In this document: piece after piece, positions 44,731 to 55,438 of the stretch | Layout of the letters: every line of letters begins with the position of its first letter | Position numbering within the stretch: the stretch's first letter is position 1 | Origin: Adiantum capillus-veneris | Lineage: Eukaryota; Streptophyta; Polypodiopsida; Polypodiales; Pteridaceae | Direction: 5' to 3' | Length of the DNA stretch: 64,000 nt | Assembly: GCA_014529385.2 (NCBI GenBank) | Contig: CM043956.1 | Coordinates: 66,762,281 to 66,826,280, forward strand | Program-made: the position numbers and the translations under genes | The notes under the pieces: generated by a model | Databases searched by the model: none | Told to the model about the DNA's origin: nothing | What the model saw: only the letters and a program-made list of their open reading frames with translations

Positions 44731-46010
44731 TTTTATTTTGTATCCAGACATTGGATTCGATTCACACGGATTATCTCAGTTTAGCATCATATGTAAATTT
44801 GACCTTTTGAAGCCGAGTAATATTCGCTCTATCTCTCTTTCCCCCCTCCCAATCCGGCTGTTTACAGAAGCACACATTGACGAAGCTCTGCACCGTCCTC
44901 TACAATACTTTATCACGCGAACTCGATGCAGAGCATCCTTAATTTAGTAGCGTTACACATTAATGAACCTCTGCAGCGTCCTCTGAAATACTTTATCAGG
45001 CGAACCCGATGCAGAGCATCATCGATTCACGATGCTACTGATGATGATTTGAAAAAAAAAAATCAGTCTTTAAATATTGTATGTACTTCGTTTTATTTTG
45101 TACCCAGACATTAGCTTAGATCTAAAAGGATTGTATGAGTTTACTCCAGATTCCCATAGGCCTTTTGCCAGCGTTTCATACAACATATCATTTCATTCCT
45201 CTATCTCTCTTCCCCCTCCCACTATGATTCCTTATAGCGACGGACATTGAGGAAGCTCTTGAATGACCACAGGAAATACTTTCTCCGGATGCCATACATC
45301 CACGGGCATAAACGATGATGAAGATGATTTGATTTGATTTCAATCTGACGCTTTTCAACTTTTAGTTTTAATTTTTTCACTTTCGTTCATTGTACTTCTG
45401 TACCCAAGCATTGGTTTAGATCCACAAAAATTGTATCAACTCGCATCACAAGTAATTTTACCTTTTGAAGACATGTAAGGTACCCTTTCATCTCACCTTG
45501 CTCTCCCTTTCTCCCTCTTTCTGCTCTCCCCATACCACTACTACAGAAATGGATATTGAAGACGCTCTTCAATGACTGATGTACTACTTTCTGCGACAAC
45601 GCCCATTGTCGAGCATTCTCAGGCATTGACCATGATGATGACCCTTTTAGTATGATGTTTTTAAGCTCTTAGTTTTTACATCATTCGCTTTACTTCATTT
45701 TAATTTTGCACCCATATATTGGATTAGATACACCCGGATTCTTTCCGTTTGATCTCATTCTTCTAAATGTCTAATCTCTACTCTCACACAGTCAAACATC
45801 TCCCTCTGTGAATGTCTCTCCTCATGTTGGCCCACTCTAGCATAAACAACCTGAGGACTCTCATAACTCTAATGAGTGGTCTCACTTACCGAATAGACAA
45901 TGCAAGTGGCTTCATATCTCATAGTATACTGGACGATGTCATACTGTGATATAGCTTTATCTTGGTACCTATATCTTGGCCTCTGCTCGTATCCCTGTCC
46001 CTTTACTCCC
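44731..46010 (+). repeat. Diverged tandem repeat, about 300-360 bp units
   Basis: A landmark 'ttttattttgtacccagaca' followed by 'ttggattagat' and 'ggatt' recurs at about 44731, 45091, 45391 and 45701. Each unit continues with a CT-rich 'ctctatctctcttccccctccca' stretch, then 'gacattga(c/g)gaagctctt', then 'aatactttatc/ttctc' and 'gatgatgat'. Four diverged units with indels. No coding frame is kept, so this looks like an old satellite or a tandemly duplicated unknown element. Confidence 0.8.
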
Positions 46011-46599
46011 CGCCACCCTCAATTACATTGCCAATACACCCCATCAACAACTACAATCTGGCTAGATAATAATATATCCACAAATCTAACTAAAGCACTG
46101 TGAGGAACATTAATGAATGAGACAAATTTGCGATGGGTAACAACACAAATTTACGTAGCAAGTGTTTCAAACACAATGGATTATATCACACTATTTGCAG
46201 AGACTTTATTTTACTGAAGATTTTTATGGTATTCTGTCGGTACGTAGCACAATATTTTAAACACCTTTGCGATTCGTAGCAATGCTATTAGCATTTTATA
46301 TTCAGTTGGTTAATGCTAGCACAAGTTAGTACAAAATTTTCTATGCTCATACTCCTACTGCGAGCTTGCTCGGTAACCACTTTTGCAACTTCATCTAATT
46401 ACGACCCGGCTCCATTTGCATCGATCAACATTGTCAAATATCCTGGATTCTTAATTAGCGACTTAAAATTTGTTAGACTTCTCAAACTGTGAAGATTTTC
46501 TGGGTTTTCTCCTTTTCAAATAGCTCATTGTTACATTTTACTAGTTGTTGTACATTAGCGCTGCTCCACACCATTATGTTTAGTTGGTTTACCACAATT
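46011..46599. other. No feature seen
   Basis: AT-rich DNA between the tandem array and the CACTA-like element. Confidence 0.4.
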
Positions 46600-47928
46600 T
46601 TAACACTAGGTTGGTAACCTAACAGGACATAAAAGTGTCCTTTCATGGTTTTGAAAAAAACCTCCAAAACCATAGTAGATCCACTCATTTTGTAAAATCC
46701 TTTCATGAGGTTATAGTTCAAGGCCTACTACACATGTAAAAAATAAGAAACTTGTAAAATTTCTCATATTTTGGTCACACCAAGCCTCCAAAGTTGATGG
46801 ACCAGTACATTTTCACTAAAACAGTCATTTCTTATGTTTTGTTGCATAAAAATAAGATTAGGGATTTTTGTAGGACTTGAGATAAATTCCCTAGTTAACT
46901 TCAATGGGTTGGTGATCAAAAAATATGATTGCTTCTCACTCACTATTTTTTGTTTTGCCAAAAGAAATAGGTACAAAAAAGTTGAATTTTTACCATTCTG
47001 CAAACCTATCATCAAAGTTTCTATAGCCACGCTCAATACAAATAATATATGCATGTTTTCTTAGTTCCCTATTGTCCTTTAGGTTCATAAGGAGCCATGG
47101 AGCATGTCAAAAGAATAATACATCTCCTACCAAGGGGAATCTTGGGGACAAAGATGAAGTGCTAAATACAGCAAACATGAAAAAACTGGGTTCAACATTA
47201 TGAGTTGTAGAATCCCATAGAAACTATTCAATATCTAGCCAAATTTGATTCTTATGACTAGATATGGTTACTACCTACAAAATGCATGTAATTGTCACAA
47301 GAAACTAACAATATTGAAAAAGCTATACTTGATATACTAGAATGTTTCGTTTTTTTCTATAATTGAAAAAATCAACCATCATTGTCTAGTATGCAAAATA
47401 GGGTATTAGGTGCCCCAAAACTCAAGGAATATTAGCTTTATGTTACAATATGCGACATAGAAAATCAAAACTGCATTTGGATATCATGAAAGCCACCAAA
47501 AAAATCATAGAAGAGCTAAAATTGGCTAAAAAACAGGATTTGACAATTTTTGTAATTTGTTCATAACTTGCAACTTTAACATTTATTTCTCCCTAGAAGC
47601 ATCAGAACATGTTGAGGACTACTAAAGATAGTTCTCTAGCATTATAGACCTCACAAACATGAATTCTAGAGTGGTATAGTTGCAAAAAGTTGAAAAAAGT
47701 CAAAAACAGGACCCGTTTTTTCACATAGTTTAGGTTGTGAAATGTTGTGCAAGGACAAGGTTAAAGATGGAATTGATATTCCAAAAAAATGTCAAGTTTT
47801 TTTCAGCTCATGAGACAACTTTCTAGATAGATAGCACCTCAAAATCTATTTTTAAACTCTTGACATAATTCAAGGAAAATGGTCACTTAACAGGACATAA
47901 AAGTGTCCCATTACCAACCTAGTGTTAA
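46600..47928. mobile_element. Non-autonomous CACTA-like DNA transposon
   Basis: The 18-bp word TTAACACTAGGTTGGTAA at 46600-46617 is repeated in inverse at 47911-47928. Taking the leading TTAA as flank, the ends are CACTAGGTTGG...CCAACCTAGTG, the CACTA...TAGTG terminus that defines the En/Spm superfamily. Just inside each end is the near-palindrome GGACATAAAAGTGTCC (46624 and 47893), a candidate subterminal transposase site. The 1.3 kb interior is AT-rich and non-coding. The flanks show TTAA on both sides rather than a clear 3-bp duplication. Related sequence occurs at 1380-2095. Confidence 0.6.
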
Positions 47929-48224
47929 GGAAATAAACGTATATGTCTTGCATGACCATAATCAAATGATTTTTATCATGATCTTTATTTGTTTTTTGCT
48001 ACATTTCTCTAACTCATCTAAGGATTCACAAAAACCTATCCAGACCATAATGCGAGGACATTAGATAAGTGATCTCTTTACTTTGCAAACTCTTTTTTTT
48101 TTCTTTTTTCAGCTACAGTAATCATGTCCTAACCATATTTTATCCAATTTTATGATACCCCCCCTACCCTGTTACCAACCTTATTATTTCCTGCTTGCCT
48201 ATACTAACTCTATCATACAAGCTT

Positions 48225-48416
48225 TGTTGGGGTATAAAGCCCAATGTGGTCGCCCAGGTAAGTGGCCGGGCCGCTAGGTATGTACACATATTCTTTTGTA
48301 AAAACCTAATAAGAACTCACTATGCTCTACACATTACAGTAGAGCGAGTTCACCATATCGTCGTGCTCTTCTTCTCGCACTCTCTCTTGCGTCGCACTTC
48401 CGCTCGTACTCCTTCA
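48225..48416 (+). repeat. 5' LTR of element G
   Basis: 192 bp, TGTTGGGG...CTTCA. A TATAAA word lies only 8 bp from its start (48232). Preceded by the target duplication AGCTT. Confidence 0.95.
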
Positions 48417-48418
48417 AG

Positions 48419-48432
48419 TGATATCAGAGCTC
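48419..48432 (+). other. Primer-binding site of element G
   Basis: TGATATCAGAGCTC, a one-base variant (third position A for G) of the initiator tRNA-Met primer site seen in element C. Confidence 0.85.
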
Positions 48433-49513
48433 AGATCGAGGCTCGGGGCAGCACTGCACGAGGCTAGAGTCACCAACTCAGATTGGAGTGAAATTTGACA
48501 GGCAAAGACACGGCCCCAAATCTTGTGGGAGTTCCCGTAGGCCTCGGTGTGCTCAAAATTTCATTCTGAAGTCATCTCGGTCACCGTTCGGCTTCGACAA
48601 AGTTCTGTGCATGCCATTTTCGACTACGTGGTCTCAGTGGGTGCAGATCCGACTCTGCAAATTTGGGGTTTTTCGGCCTACGACTGCAGGTGCTGAGGAT
48701 ATCGACACTCTGAGAGTGTTGATTTGTGGCTGTCTACACATCGAAGGACGGCTCACAGTTCTTGGAGGCGTGTCACATACGACACGGGCGCATCTACACA
48801 CAGACTGTAGGCGACATCCACTAGTTCATCAGGTAGCTTGTGTTTGCTGCTTGATATTCCAGATTTCATCCTGACATTGAAGGTACTTCCACATGGGATG
48901 TATTGTCAGAGATGATGTATGTTTGTTGAGGGTTTGCTGGCTGTGAGTCACGCAGCAAACAACCACCGCAGCAGTTACAGCATATAGTGGAAAATTTGTG
49001 GATGTATGACTTTGTGGGAAGTCTATGTACTGTCAGATTTACTGCAGCCTTTGTTAAGGGTCGAGTGAGGTTTTATTGAGCTGGGGGATTCTCGAATGTT
49101 GAGATCCTTTCGGTGATACAAGTCTTGGAGCGATCCCTCGAGCACCCTTAGATAGGCAGCTAGGATGTATTGATTGTGAGTTAGACAGTTGGGATTGCAT
49201 CTTTGCTTTACTGCCGTAGGCATTGTCGCAGTCTATGCTTACAGGACGGTGACAAGACAGTCAGAGACAGTACAGGTGCAGGACAGGTTTACCCACAGCT
49301 TACAGTGTTAGAGAGACAGTGGTTTTTTGAGCTGTTTTTTGGTCTGTTTTTAGTACACCAGAGCCATTTTACAAAGGAGACTCTGCCAAAATTTCTGTAG
49401 AATCTGAAGCTTTCTTGGTTCATTTGACAGGTTGATATTGGTTCAGAGGTTAGTTTACAGGGGAAACTCTGCCAAATTTTTCCCAGGAAAGTAAACTACT
49501 GTGAAGCGTAGCT
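48433..49513 (+). other. Untranslated leader of element G
   Basis: About 1.1 kb before the gag start without a convincing ORF. A block at 49066-49149 and another at 49460-49487 recur in the leader of gypsy element A. The short motif 'gactctgccaaaattt' also occurs at about 49380, so the second block is itself repeated within this leader. Confidence 0.7.
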
Positions 49514-51808
49514 ATGGCTGGATCACAGGACACTGCTCTTTACAATATCAAGAAGCTGGGTGGAACCAATTTCCCATTGTGGAAGAAGCAGATTTGGCAT
49601 GTGTTGGTACAAAAGAAGCAGATAAAATCTATAAAGATCAAGGGGATAAAACCAGAAGATATGGACGAAGATGAATGGAGCGAAATGGATGAATTGGCAC
49701 TTTCTACCATTATGCTGACTTTGGCAGAAAGCGTTTACTTCAATGTAGCAGACGAGATGTCGGCTTATCAAGCATGGTTAAAGCTGAGTGATCTTTATGA
49801 GAAGCAGAGTGCAGCTTCACAGGTATACTGGCTTAAGAAGCTTGTTGACTTGAAGATGAAAGAAGGGACACCTATGTCCAATCATCTGAATGAATTCAAC
49901 ACAATCTATAGTCAGTTGTCAGCTCAAGGTGTCAAGTTTGATGAACCTGTTAGAGCTATGTTCCTGTTGATCACATTGCCGAAAAGTTGGGACACTTTTC
50001 GCACAGCTTTGAGTAATTCTGCACCTCCAGATGGTTTGAACATAGCAAGTGCAGAAGGAAGTCTGCTTACTGAAGAAACCAATAGAAAGACAATGGACAA
50101 AGGCAAAGGAACAGCCTTAGTTGTCAAGGGAAGGACCAAAGAAAAGTACAAAGGTGGAAAGAGGAATCAGTCTTGTAGCAAGTCCCGCAGTGCTAAAGGC
50201 AAGAGTGACATAGAATGCTACCATTGTGGCAAGAAGGGTCACATGAAAAGAGACTGCAGAGAATGGAAAGCAAAAAAAGGCAAAGAGAAAGCTGAAGACC
50301 ATGGTGAGAAGAACAAGTCCTCAGTGAAGATTCAAGAAATAAATGTGACAAACATTGTTGTAGAGGATGACAGTCTAGTGTCAGGAGACATCTACTTCTT
50401 GAAGAATACAATGGACTCAGCTCTTCTTACAGCATCTGATGGAAATGCACTGAGTGATTGGATTATAGACTCAGGGGCATCACTTCATGTGTCTCCAAAC
50501 AAGGAGTGGTTTACCTCTTATGTGACCACTAAAGATCATGTTCGGCTAGGCAATGGGCAGACATGTGAGATGTTAGGTGTTGGAGATGTTCAATTGAAGT
50601 TTCAGAATGGCTCTTCTTTCACGCTGAAGAATGTGAGACATGTTCCCGCAATTACCAAGAGCTTGATCAGCACAGGTTTACTTGCTGATGCTGGCTACGT
50701 CACCACTTTTGGACAGAACATGTGGAAGATATCCAAGGGTTCTATGACAGTAGCACATGGAGTAAATTCTGGAGGACTTTACATGATTTATGTATCAAAT
50801 GTCTCTAAAAATGTAATCAATGTAACCGAGCAGCCGAAAGTTTCTTTGTGGCATAGCCGGTTAGGACATATGTCCAAGAAGGGAATGGAAATCTTGTCTC
50901 GTTCTGGTTATTTGCCTGGCTTTTCATATAATGATTTTGAATTCTATGAACATTGTCTGTATGGTACACAGCAGCCACATAAGCATAGAAGCAGTAGAAG
51001 AGATACACAATTGGCACTTGTTCATAGTGATTTGTGTGGACCTATGCCTAACCTATCTCTAGGGGGAGCTTCTTACTTTATGCCATTTATAGGTGATTAC
51101 TCGAGGAAAGTATGGGTTTCCTTTCTCAAGCACAAGGATGAAGCATTTAGTGTTTTCAAAATGTTTGTGACACTTGTGGAGAATCAGAGTGGCAAGAAGC
51201 TTAAATGCTTACGCACTAACAATGGTGGAGAGTATGTTTCAAAGGCCTTTCAGGACTTTTGTGAGTCAAAAGGTATAAAACGTGAACTTACTGCTCCTTA
51301 CAATCCTCCTCAAAATGGTGTTGCTGAGAGGATGAATAGGACCATACAAGAGAAGGTTAGAAGTATGTTGTCTAATGCACAGATGCCAAATGGGTTTTGG
51401 GCTGAAGCTGTATCAACAGCTGTTCATCTTGTAAATAGATCTCCTAGCAAGGTTTTGCAGAAGGATTCAGTGCCAGAGATGGTATGGTCAGGCAAAATGC
51501 CCTCATACAAGCATCTCAGAGTCTTTGGCTGTGAGGCATATACTCACGTTCCAAAGGAATTTAGGAACAAACTCGAGCCAAAGAGTAGAAAGTGCATCTT
51601 TCTAGGCTATGGTAATTCTGGTGAGATGGGGTACAGACTTTGGGATCCCGAATCCAGAAAGGTTGTCCGCAGCAATGATGTTCACTTTAATGAATCCAAA
51701 TATCATTCTAAACCAGAGAGGGTTGAGGATATTAGAAGAGTTGTCTTCCAAGAAGATAGACCTGCACGTGCAAGACAAAATGTCAGGGCTCAAGAGGAGC
51801 AAGGATAG
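49514..51808 (+). CDS. Gag-protease-integrase of element G
   Basis: 764 codons from the ATG at 49514. Residues 1-190 are a UBN2-type gag ('LGGTNFPLWKKQIWHVL'). A basic linker leads to the zinc knuckle C235-C238-H243-C248. The protease active site is D319-S-G-A (IIDSGASLHV). The integrase zinc domain has H447, H452 and C481, but the first cysteine position is Y478 (FYEHC). The catalytic core has D506 (LVHSDLCGP), N569 where the second Asp belongs (LRTNNGGEY), and E605 (NGVAERMNR) at the correct 35-residue spacing. The frame ends at a TAG (51806-51808), and the same frame carries on into RT, so this is a nonsense codon, not the natural end. The protein would be processed into capsid, protease and integrase. 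Confidence 0.93.
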   Translation: MAGSQDTALYNIKKLGGTNFPLWKKQIWHVLVQKKQIKSIKIKGIKPEDMDEDEWSEMDELALSTIMLTLAESVYFNVADEMSAYQAWLKLSDLYEKQSAASQVYWLKKLVDLKMKEGTPMSNHLNEFNTIYSQLSAQGVKFDEPVRAMFLLITLPKSWDTFRTALSNSAPPDGLNIASAEGSLLTEETNRKTMDKGKGTALVVKGRTKEKYKGGKRNQSCSKSRSAKGKSDIECYHCGKKGHMKRDCREWKAKKGKEKAEDHGEKNKSSVKIQEINVTNIVVEDDSLVSGDIYFLKNTMDSALLTASDGNALSDWIIDSGASLHVSPNKEWFTSYVTTKDHVRLGNGQTCEMLGVGDVQLKFQNGSSFTLKNVRHVPAITKSLISTGLLADAGYVTTFGQNMWKISKGSMTVAHGVNSGGLYMIYVSNVSKNVINVTEQPKVSLWHSRLGHMSKKGMEILSRSGYLPGFSYNDFEFYEHCLYGTQQPHKHRSSRRDTQLALVHSDLCGPMPNLSLGGASYFMPFIGDYSRKVWVSFLKHKDEAFSVFKMFVTLVENQSGKKLKCLRTNNGGEYVSKAFQDFCESKGIKRELTAPYNPPQNGVAERMNRTIQEKVRSMLSNAQMPNGFWAEAVSTAVHLVNRSPSKVLQKDSVPEMVWSGKMPSYKHLRVFGCEAYTHVPKEFRNKLEPKSRKCIFLGYGNSGEMGYRLWDPESRKVVRSNDVHFNESKYHSKPERVEDIRRVVFQEDRPARARQNVRAQEEQG

Positions 51809-51814
51809 GATAGA

Positions 51815-53158
51815 GTGGAACCACAGGTTGTGGCTGAGCCTGAGCCACCTATTGTGCGTAGATCTGGACGTGTCACGCGACCTCCTGATAGGTTTGTTCC
51901 ATCTATGAACTATGCCATGTTGACTGATTGCAATGAGCCTTCATGTTACAAGGAAGCAGTGCAAATGAAGGACTCCGGGAATTGGCAATTGGCCATGCAA
52001 TCAGAGATGACAGCTCTGCATAAAAACAAGACATGGAAGCTAGTTAAATTACCACAAGGCAAAAAGGCTCTACCTTGTAAATGGGTTTATAGGTATAAGA
52101 TCACCGCTCATGATAGTCAGCCAAAGTACAAAGCAAGGCTTGTTGCCAAGGGCTTTAAGCAAGAACAAGGCATTGACTTTGATGAAGTCTTCTCTCCGGT
52201 GGTCAAGATGACTACATTGAGATGCTTTCTTGCATTGGTTGCCATATTAGATTTGGTGTTGCACCAAATGGATGTCAAGACAGCGTTCTTGCATGATGAT
52301 TTAGATGTGGAAATTTACATGCAGCAGCCAAAAGGGTTTGTTGAGAAAGGCAAGGAAGATTGGGTATGCCAGCTGTTAAAGAGTCTTTATGGCTTAAAAC
52401 AATCACCGAGGGCATGGTACCATAAATTCCACAAGTTTATGCTTTCTCAAGGCTACAAACGTAGTGAGCTCGATCACTGTCTATATACAAAGAAGGCTAA
52501 GGATGGTAGTTGGCTGATCCTTATTTTGTATGTGGATGACATGTTGATTGCTGGCAAGCACTTAGAAAAAATTTCAGCTTTGAAGTCAAAGATGGCAAAA
52601 TCGTTTGACATGAAAGATATGGGTGAGGCAAGTCATATACTTGGTATACGCATTGAGAGAGATAGATCAAAGAAGTTGATTTGGTTTTCTCAAACAGAGT
52701 ATATTGACAAGGTTTTGCAACGTTTCAATATGGAGAAGGGAAAGGCACTGAGTGTTCCATTGCCACCATATGTGAAACTTAGCAAACAAGATTGTCCCGT
52801 GTCTGAGGAAGAACAGGCTGAAATGGATAAGATTACATATGCGTCTGCAGTGGGTAGTTTGATGTATGCAATGATTGCTACTCGCCCAGACATTGCATTT
52901 GCAGTGGGAGTAGTAAGTCGATACATGTCAAACCCAGGCAAGAAACATTGGGAAGCATTGAAAGGAATATTGAGATACCTGAAAGCTACAAAGAGTATGC
53001 GTATATGCTATGGGAGTCAAGAGCTAAGTGTAAAGGGTTTTACAGACTCAGATTATGCAGGTGACTTAGACAACCGAAGGTCTACGTCAGGGTATGTCTT
53101 TACATTGGCTGGTGGAGCAGTATCATGGCGTTCTAGATTACAAGATTGTGTTACTTAG
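51815..53158 (+). CDS. Reverse transcriptase and RNase H start of element G
   Basis: 447 codons in the same frame as the upstream ORF. 'CKWVYRYKITAHDSQPKYKARLVAKGFKQ' opens RT; the first catalytic Asp is D153 (QMDVKTAFLH), 'LKSLYGLKQSPRAWY' is at 188-202, and YVDD is at 239-242. All RT catalytic residues are present. RNase H begins with 'GFTDSDYAGD' near 407. The frame is cut by a TAG at 53156-53158 immediately before the 'STTEAEY' motif that holds RNase H's second acidic residue. The 51815 codon is GTG and is only the first in-frame start-like codon; translation really begins at 49514. Confidence 0.92.
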   Translation: MEPQVVAEPEPPIVRRSGRVTRPPDRFVPSMNYAMLTDCNEPSCYKEAVQMKDSGNWQLAMQSEMTALHKNKTWKLVKLPQGKKALPCKWVYRYKITAHDSQPKYKARLVAKGFKQEQGIDFDEVFSPVVKMTTLRCFLALVAILDLVLHQMDVKTAFLHDDLDVEIYMQQPKGFVEKGKEDWVCQLLKSLYGLKQSPRAWYHKFHKFMLSQGYKRSELDHCLYTKKAKDGSWLILILYVDDMLIAGKHLEKISALKSKMAKSFDMKDMGEASHILGIRIERDRSKKLIWFSQTEYIDKVLQRFNMEKGKALSVPLPPYVKLSKQDCPVSEEEQAEMDKITYASAVGSLMYAMIATRPDIAFAVGVVSRYMSNPGKKHWEALKGILRYLKATKSMRICYGSQELSVKGFTDSDYAGDLDNRRSTSGYVFTLAGGAVSWRSRLQDCVT

Positions 53159-53488
53159 TCTACTACAGAGGCTGAATATGTTGCAGCATTAGAGGCATGC
53201 AAAGAATCAATTTGGCTTAATCGACTAGTAACAGATTTGGGAATCAAAGAAGAGATGCCTGTGTTATATTGTGATAGTCAAAGTGCTATACAATTGGCTC
53301 ACAATCCAGTTTATCACTCAAAGACAAAGCATGTGGATGTGAAGTATCATTTCATCAGGGAAATGCTCGAGGATAAGCAACTTCAGCTTGTCAAAGTTCA
53401 CACCACAGAAAATCCTGCTGATCTACTTACAAAAGGACTTCCCTCGGAGAGCTTTGCGCATTTTCGCAAGCAGTTAGGTGTAGGGTAG
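53159..53488 (+). pseudogene. RNase H C-terminal part of element G
   Basis: Continues in frame after the amber codon: 'STTEAEYVAALEACKESIWL' then 'LYCDSQSAIQLAHNPVYHSKTKHVDVKYHFIRE' and 'HTTENPADLLTKGLP', the standard end of copia polyproteins. The natural stop is at 53486-53488, about 80 bp before the purine tract. Confidence 0.92.
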
Positions 53489-53566
53489 TACATCACTTCT
53501 CTACATCTCTTGTATATTAGCTTGTATAGTAGCTTCTCTCACACTTAAAGTACCACATTGGACTTT

Positions 53567-53577
53567 AAGTGGGAGGT
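53567..53577 (+). other. Polypurine tract of element G
   Basis: AAGTGGGAGGT abuts the 3' LTR. Confidence 0.85.
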
Positions 53578-53769
53578 TGTTGGGGTATAAATCCCAATGT
53601 GGTCGCCCAGGTAAGTGGGCGGGCCGCCAGGTATGTACACATATTCTTTTGTAAAAACCTAATAAGAACTCACTATGCTCTACACATTACAGTAGAGCGA
53701 GTTCACCATATCGTCGTGCTCTTCTTCTCGCACTCTCTCTCGCGTCGCACTTCCACTGGTACTCCTTCA
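53578..53769 (+). repeat. 3' LTR of element G
   Basis: 192 bp, TGTTGGGG...CTTCA, followed at once by the target duplication AGCTT. Confidence 0.95.
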
Positions 53770-53774
53770 AGCTT

Positions 53775-54610
53775 GTGCCAAACTCCTGGCTGTGTTTACT
53801 AATACCATTCCCAAAAACAACACAACTTTCTCGACACGCATACTAAGGTAGCCACTCCGAATCCTAATGGTATGTACCTCGCATATGTCAATCCTCTTTT
53901 TTTTATGCATTGTATTTAAGCTAAAAACTCAAACACTGCGAAGATTGTATTCAAAGGAGTTTTTGTTGAGATAATTTGTCAATAAGCTATGCAGCTACTC
54001 AAGCGAGATAAGGTGCTCTGGGATAGTGAACAACAATTTGTAAGTGCTTTGATATACTGCACTGTGATGTCGACAATGTAGTAAATATATTTTCTCCTTT
54101 ATGTCTTGTCTAGTCCATTGGTCAAAAGCACACAGATCCACTGATTTAGGCAGTGTGTAAATGCTCATCTTGGTGTAGATTCGCCGATTTAAGCAACACC
54201 AATTATCTGTGCAGATCCGTCGATTTAGGAAACACCAATTATCTCTGCAGATCCGCCGATTTAGGCAGCACGTCATATTGGTGTAGATTTGCCGATTTAG
54301 GCAACACCAATCACAAAATCATGCTGCAGTGGCTGGCCACCACTGTAACTGGTATGATTTTGTTACCCGGTACATAATGAAAGTGATTTGGATTTGGACT
54401 TATATTGTGGAATTGGAATTGGATTGGGATTTGGTATCTGCTGATTACTTTATCCGGCAGTGTTTATGTGATGAGACTTGACATTATGAGACTGATGATG
54501 AGTGTGACCGATGATATCCTGATTCATCAGGGTATGACATATACTGCTTATTCTAGTGGTATGGGACACTAGAATAGGCAGTATGTGGATGATAGCAGGC
54601 ATAAGCTAAT
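53775..54610. other. Spacer between G and F; no gene supported
   Basis: It continues the DNA interrupted by element G. It includes the 36-bp minisatellite at 54135-54310 and no identifiable coding sequence; the part of element F upstream of RT is not visible. Confidence 0.5.
54135..54310 (+). repeat. 36-bp minisatellite, five units
   Basis: Units of the form 'gatccgccgatttaggcaac' followed by 'accaattatctgtgca' start at 54135, 54178, 54214, 54250 and 54286. The last four are exactly 36 bp apart. Because 36 is a multiple of three the array reads as a repeated 12-residue peptide on both strands, but no start, domain or neighbour suggests a protein. Confidence 0.88.
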
Positions 54611-55438
54611 TTGCCAAAGTTAGTAGAGCTGGCTCATTTGCCAAAGTTAGTAGAGCTACTGACTGAGAAAATCAAAATGGGAATCTTGGAGCCTTCTTGT
54701 GCTCCATACTCAAACAGGTGGTTCACAGTTCCGAAGAAGAATGGTTCTCTACGCTTCATCCAAGATATGCAACCAGTGAACAAGGTGACAATTATAAATG
54801 TAGGTACAGGTCCAATTGTGGATGAGTTTGCAGAGGCATTTGCAGGGAGGGCAATCTACTCAATGGGGGATCTCTACTCAGGGTATGATCAATTTCAGCT
54901 TGCAATCGAAAGCAGAGACTTGACAACCATGAGGACACCTTTGGGTTTGGTAAGGATGTGTACCTTGCCACAGGGAGCAACCAACTCGGTTGCACATATG
55001 ATGAATGGGATGAATAAGGTCTTACGTGACTTTATTCCTCAAATCACAATGCCTTTCATTGATGATTTTCCTATCAAAGGATGTGAAGAAAGTGACAAAG
55101 ATGAAGCTTTGGATCTCAAGGGATGTCGCAGGTTTGTGGTAAATCACATAAATGATTGTGATAAAATTTTGTCTAGGTTGGAAGAAGTGAATCTTACATT
55201 GTCAAGGAAAAAGTCTATGTTTGGTGTCAATGAAGTGCTTATTGTGGGGCACATGTGCGGGCCATATGGTAGGAAACCTTGTCCAACAAAGGTAGATGCC
55301 ATCCAAAGAATGAAAGAAACGTGCACTAGCATCACTGAGGTTAGAAGGTTTCTGGGAGCATGTGTCTTCTATGTTATTTGGATTCCACATTATGCACATG
55401 TAGCTGATCCTCTTTATCAGTTTCTTAGAAAGAATTAG
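54611..55438 (+). pseudogene. Reverse transcriptase of element F
   Basis: 275 codons. 'WFTVPKKNGSLRFIQDMQPVNKVT' opens RT; the first catalytic Asp is D87 (YSMGDLYSGYDQF), and FIDDF with D151-D152 replaces the usual YVDD/FMDD. The acidic triad is present. The very start contains a 27-bp tandem duplication (54611 and 54638), a nine-residue repeat 'LPKLVELAH'. Nothing of gag or protease lies upstream, so the 5' truncation is here. The frame ends at TAG (55436-55438) and continues after it. Confidence 0.88.

Larger units (their letters stand above)
48225..53769 (+). mobile_element. Element G: Ty1/copia retrotransposon, full-length, nearly intact
   Basis: Identical-length 192-bp LTRs (48225-48416 and 53578-53769) differ at six positions by my count (about 3%) and are bounded by AGCTT on both sides (48220-48224, 53770-53774). 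The single polyprotein frame starts at 49514 and runs to 53488 with only two interruptions, both in-frame TAG codons (51806 and 53156). Order gag, protease, integrase, RT, RNase H. Gag of the UBN2 type and short LTRs recall Tnt1-like (Tork) copia elements. Although frames are kept, two integrase residues that bind zinc or metal are changed, so the copy is probably inactive. Confidence 0.96.

Noticed and set aside
54135..54310. Regularly spaced 36-bp repeats as a possible CRISPR array
   Set aside because: Units are directly adjacent with no unique spacers, diverged from each other, and lie in a plant nuclear context without cas genes.
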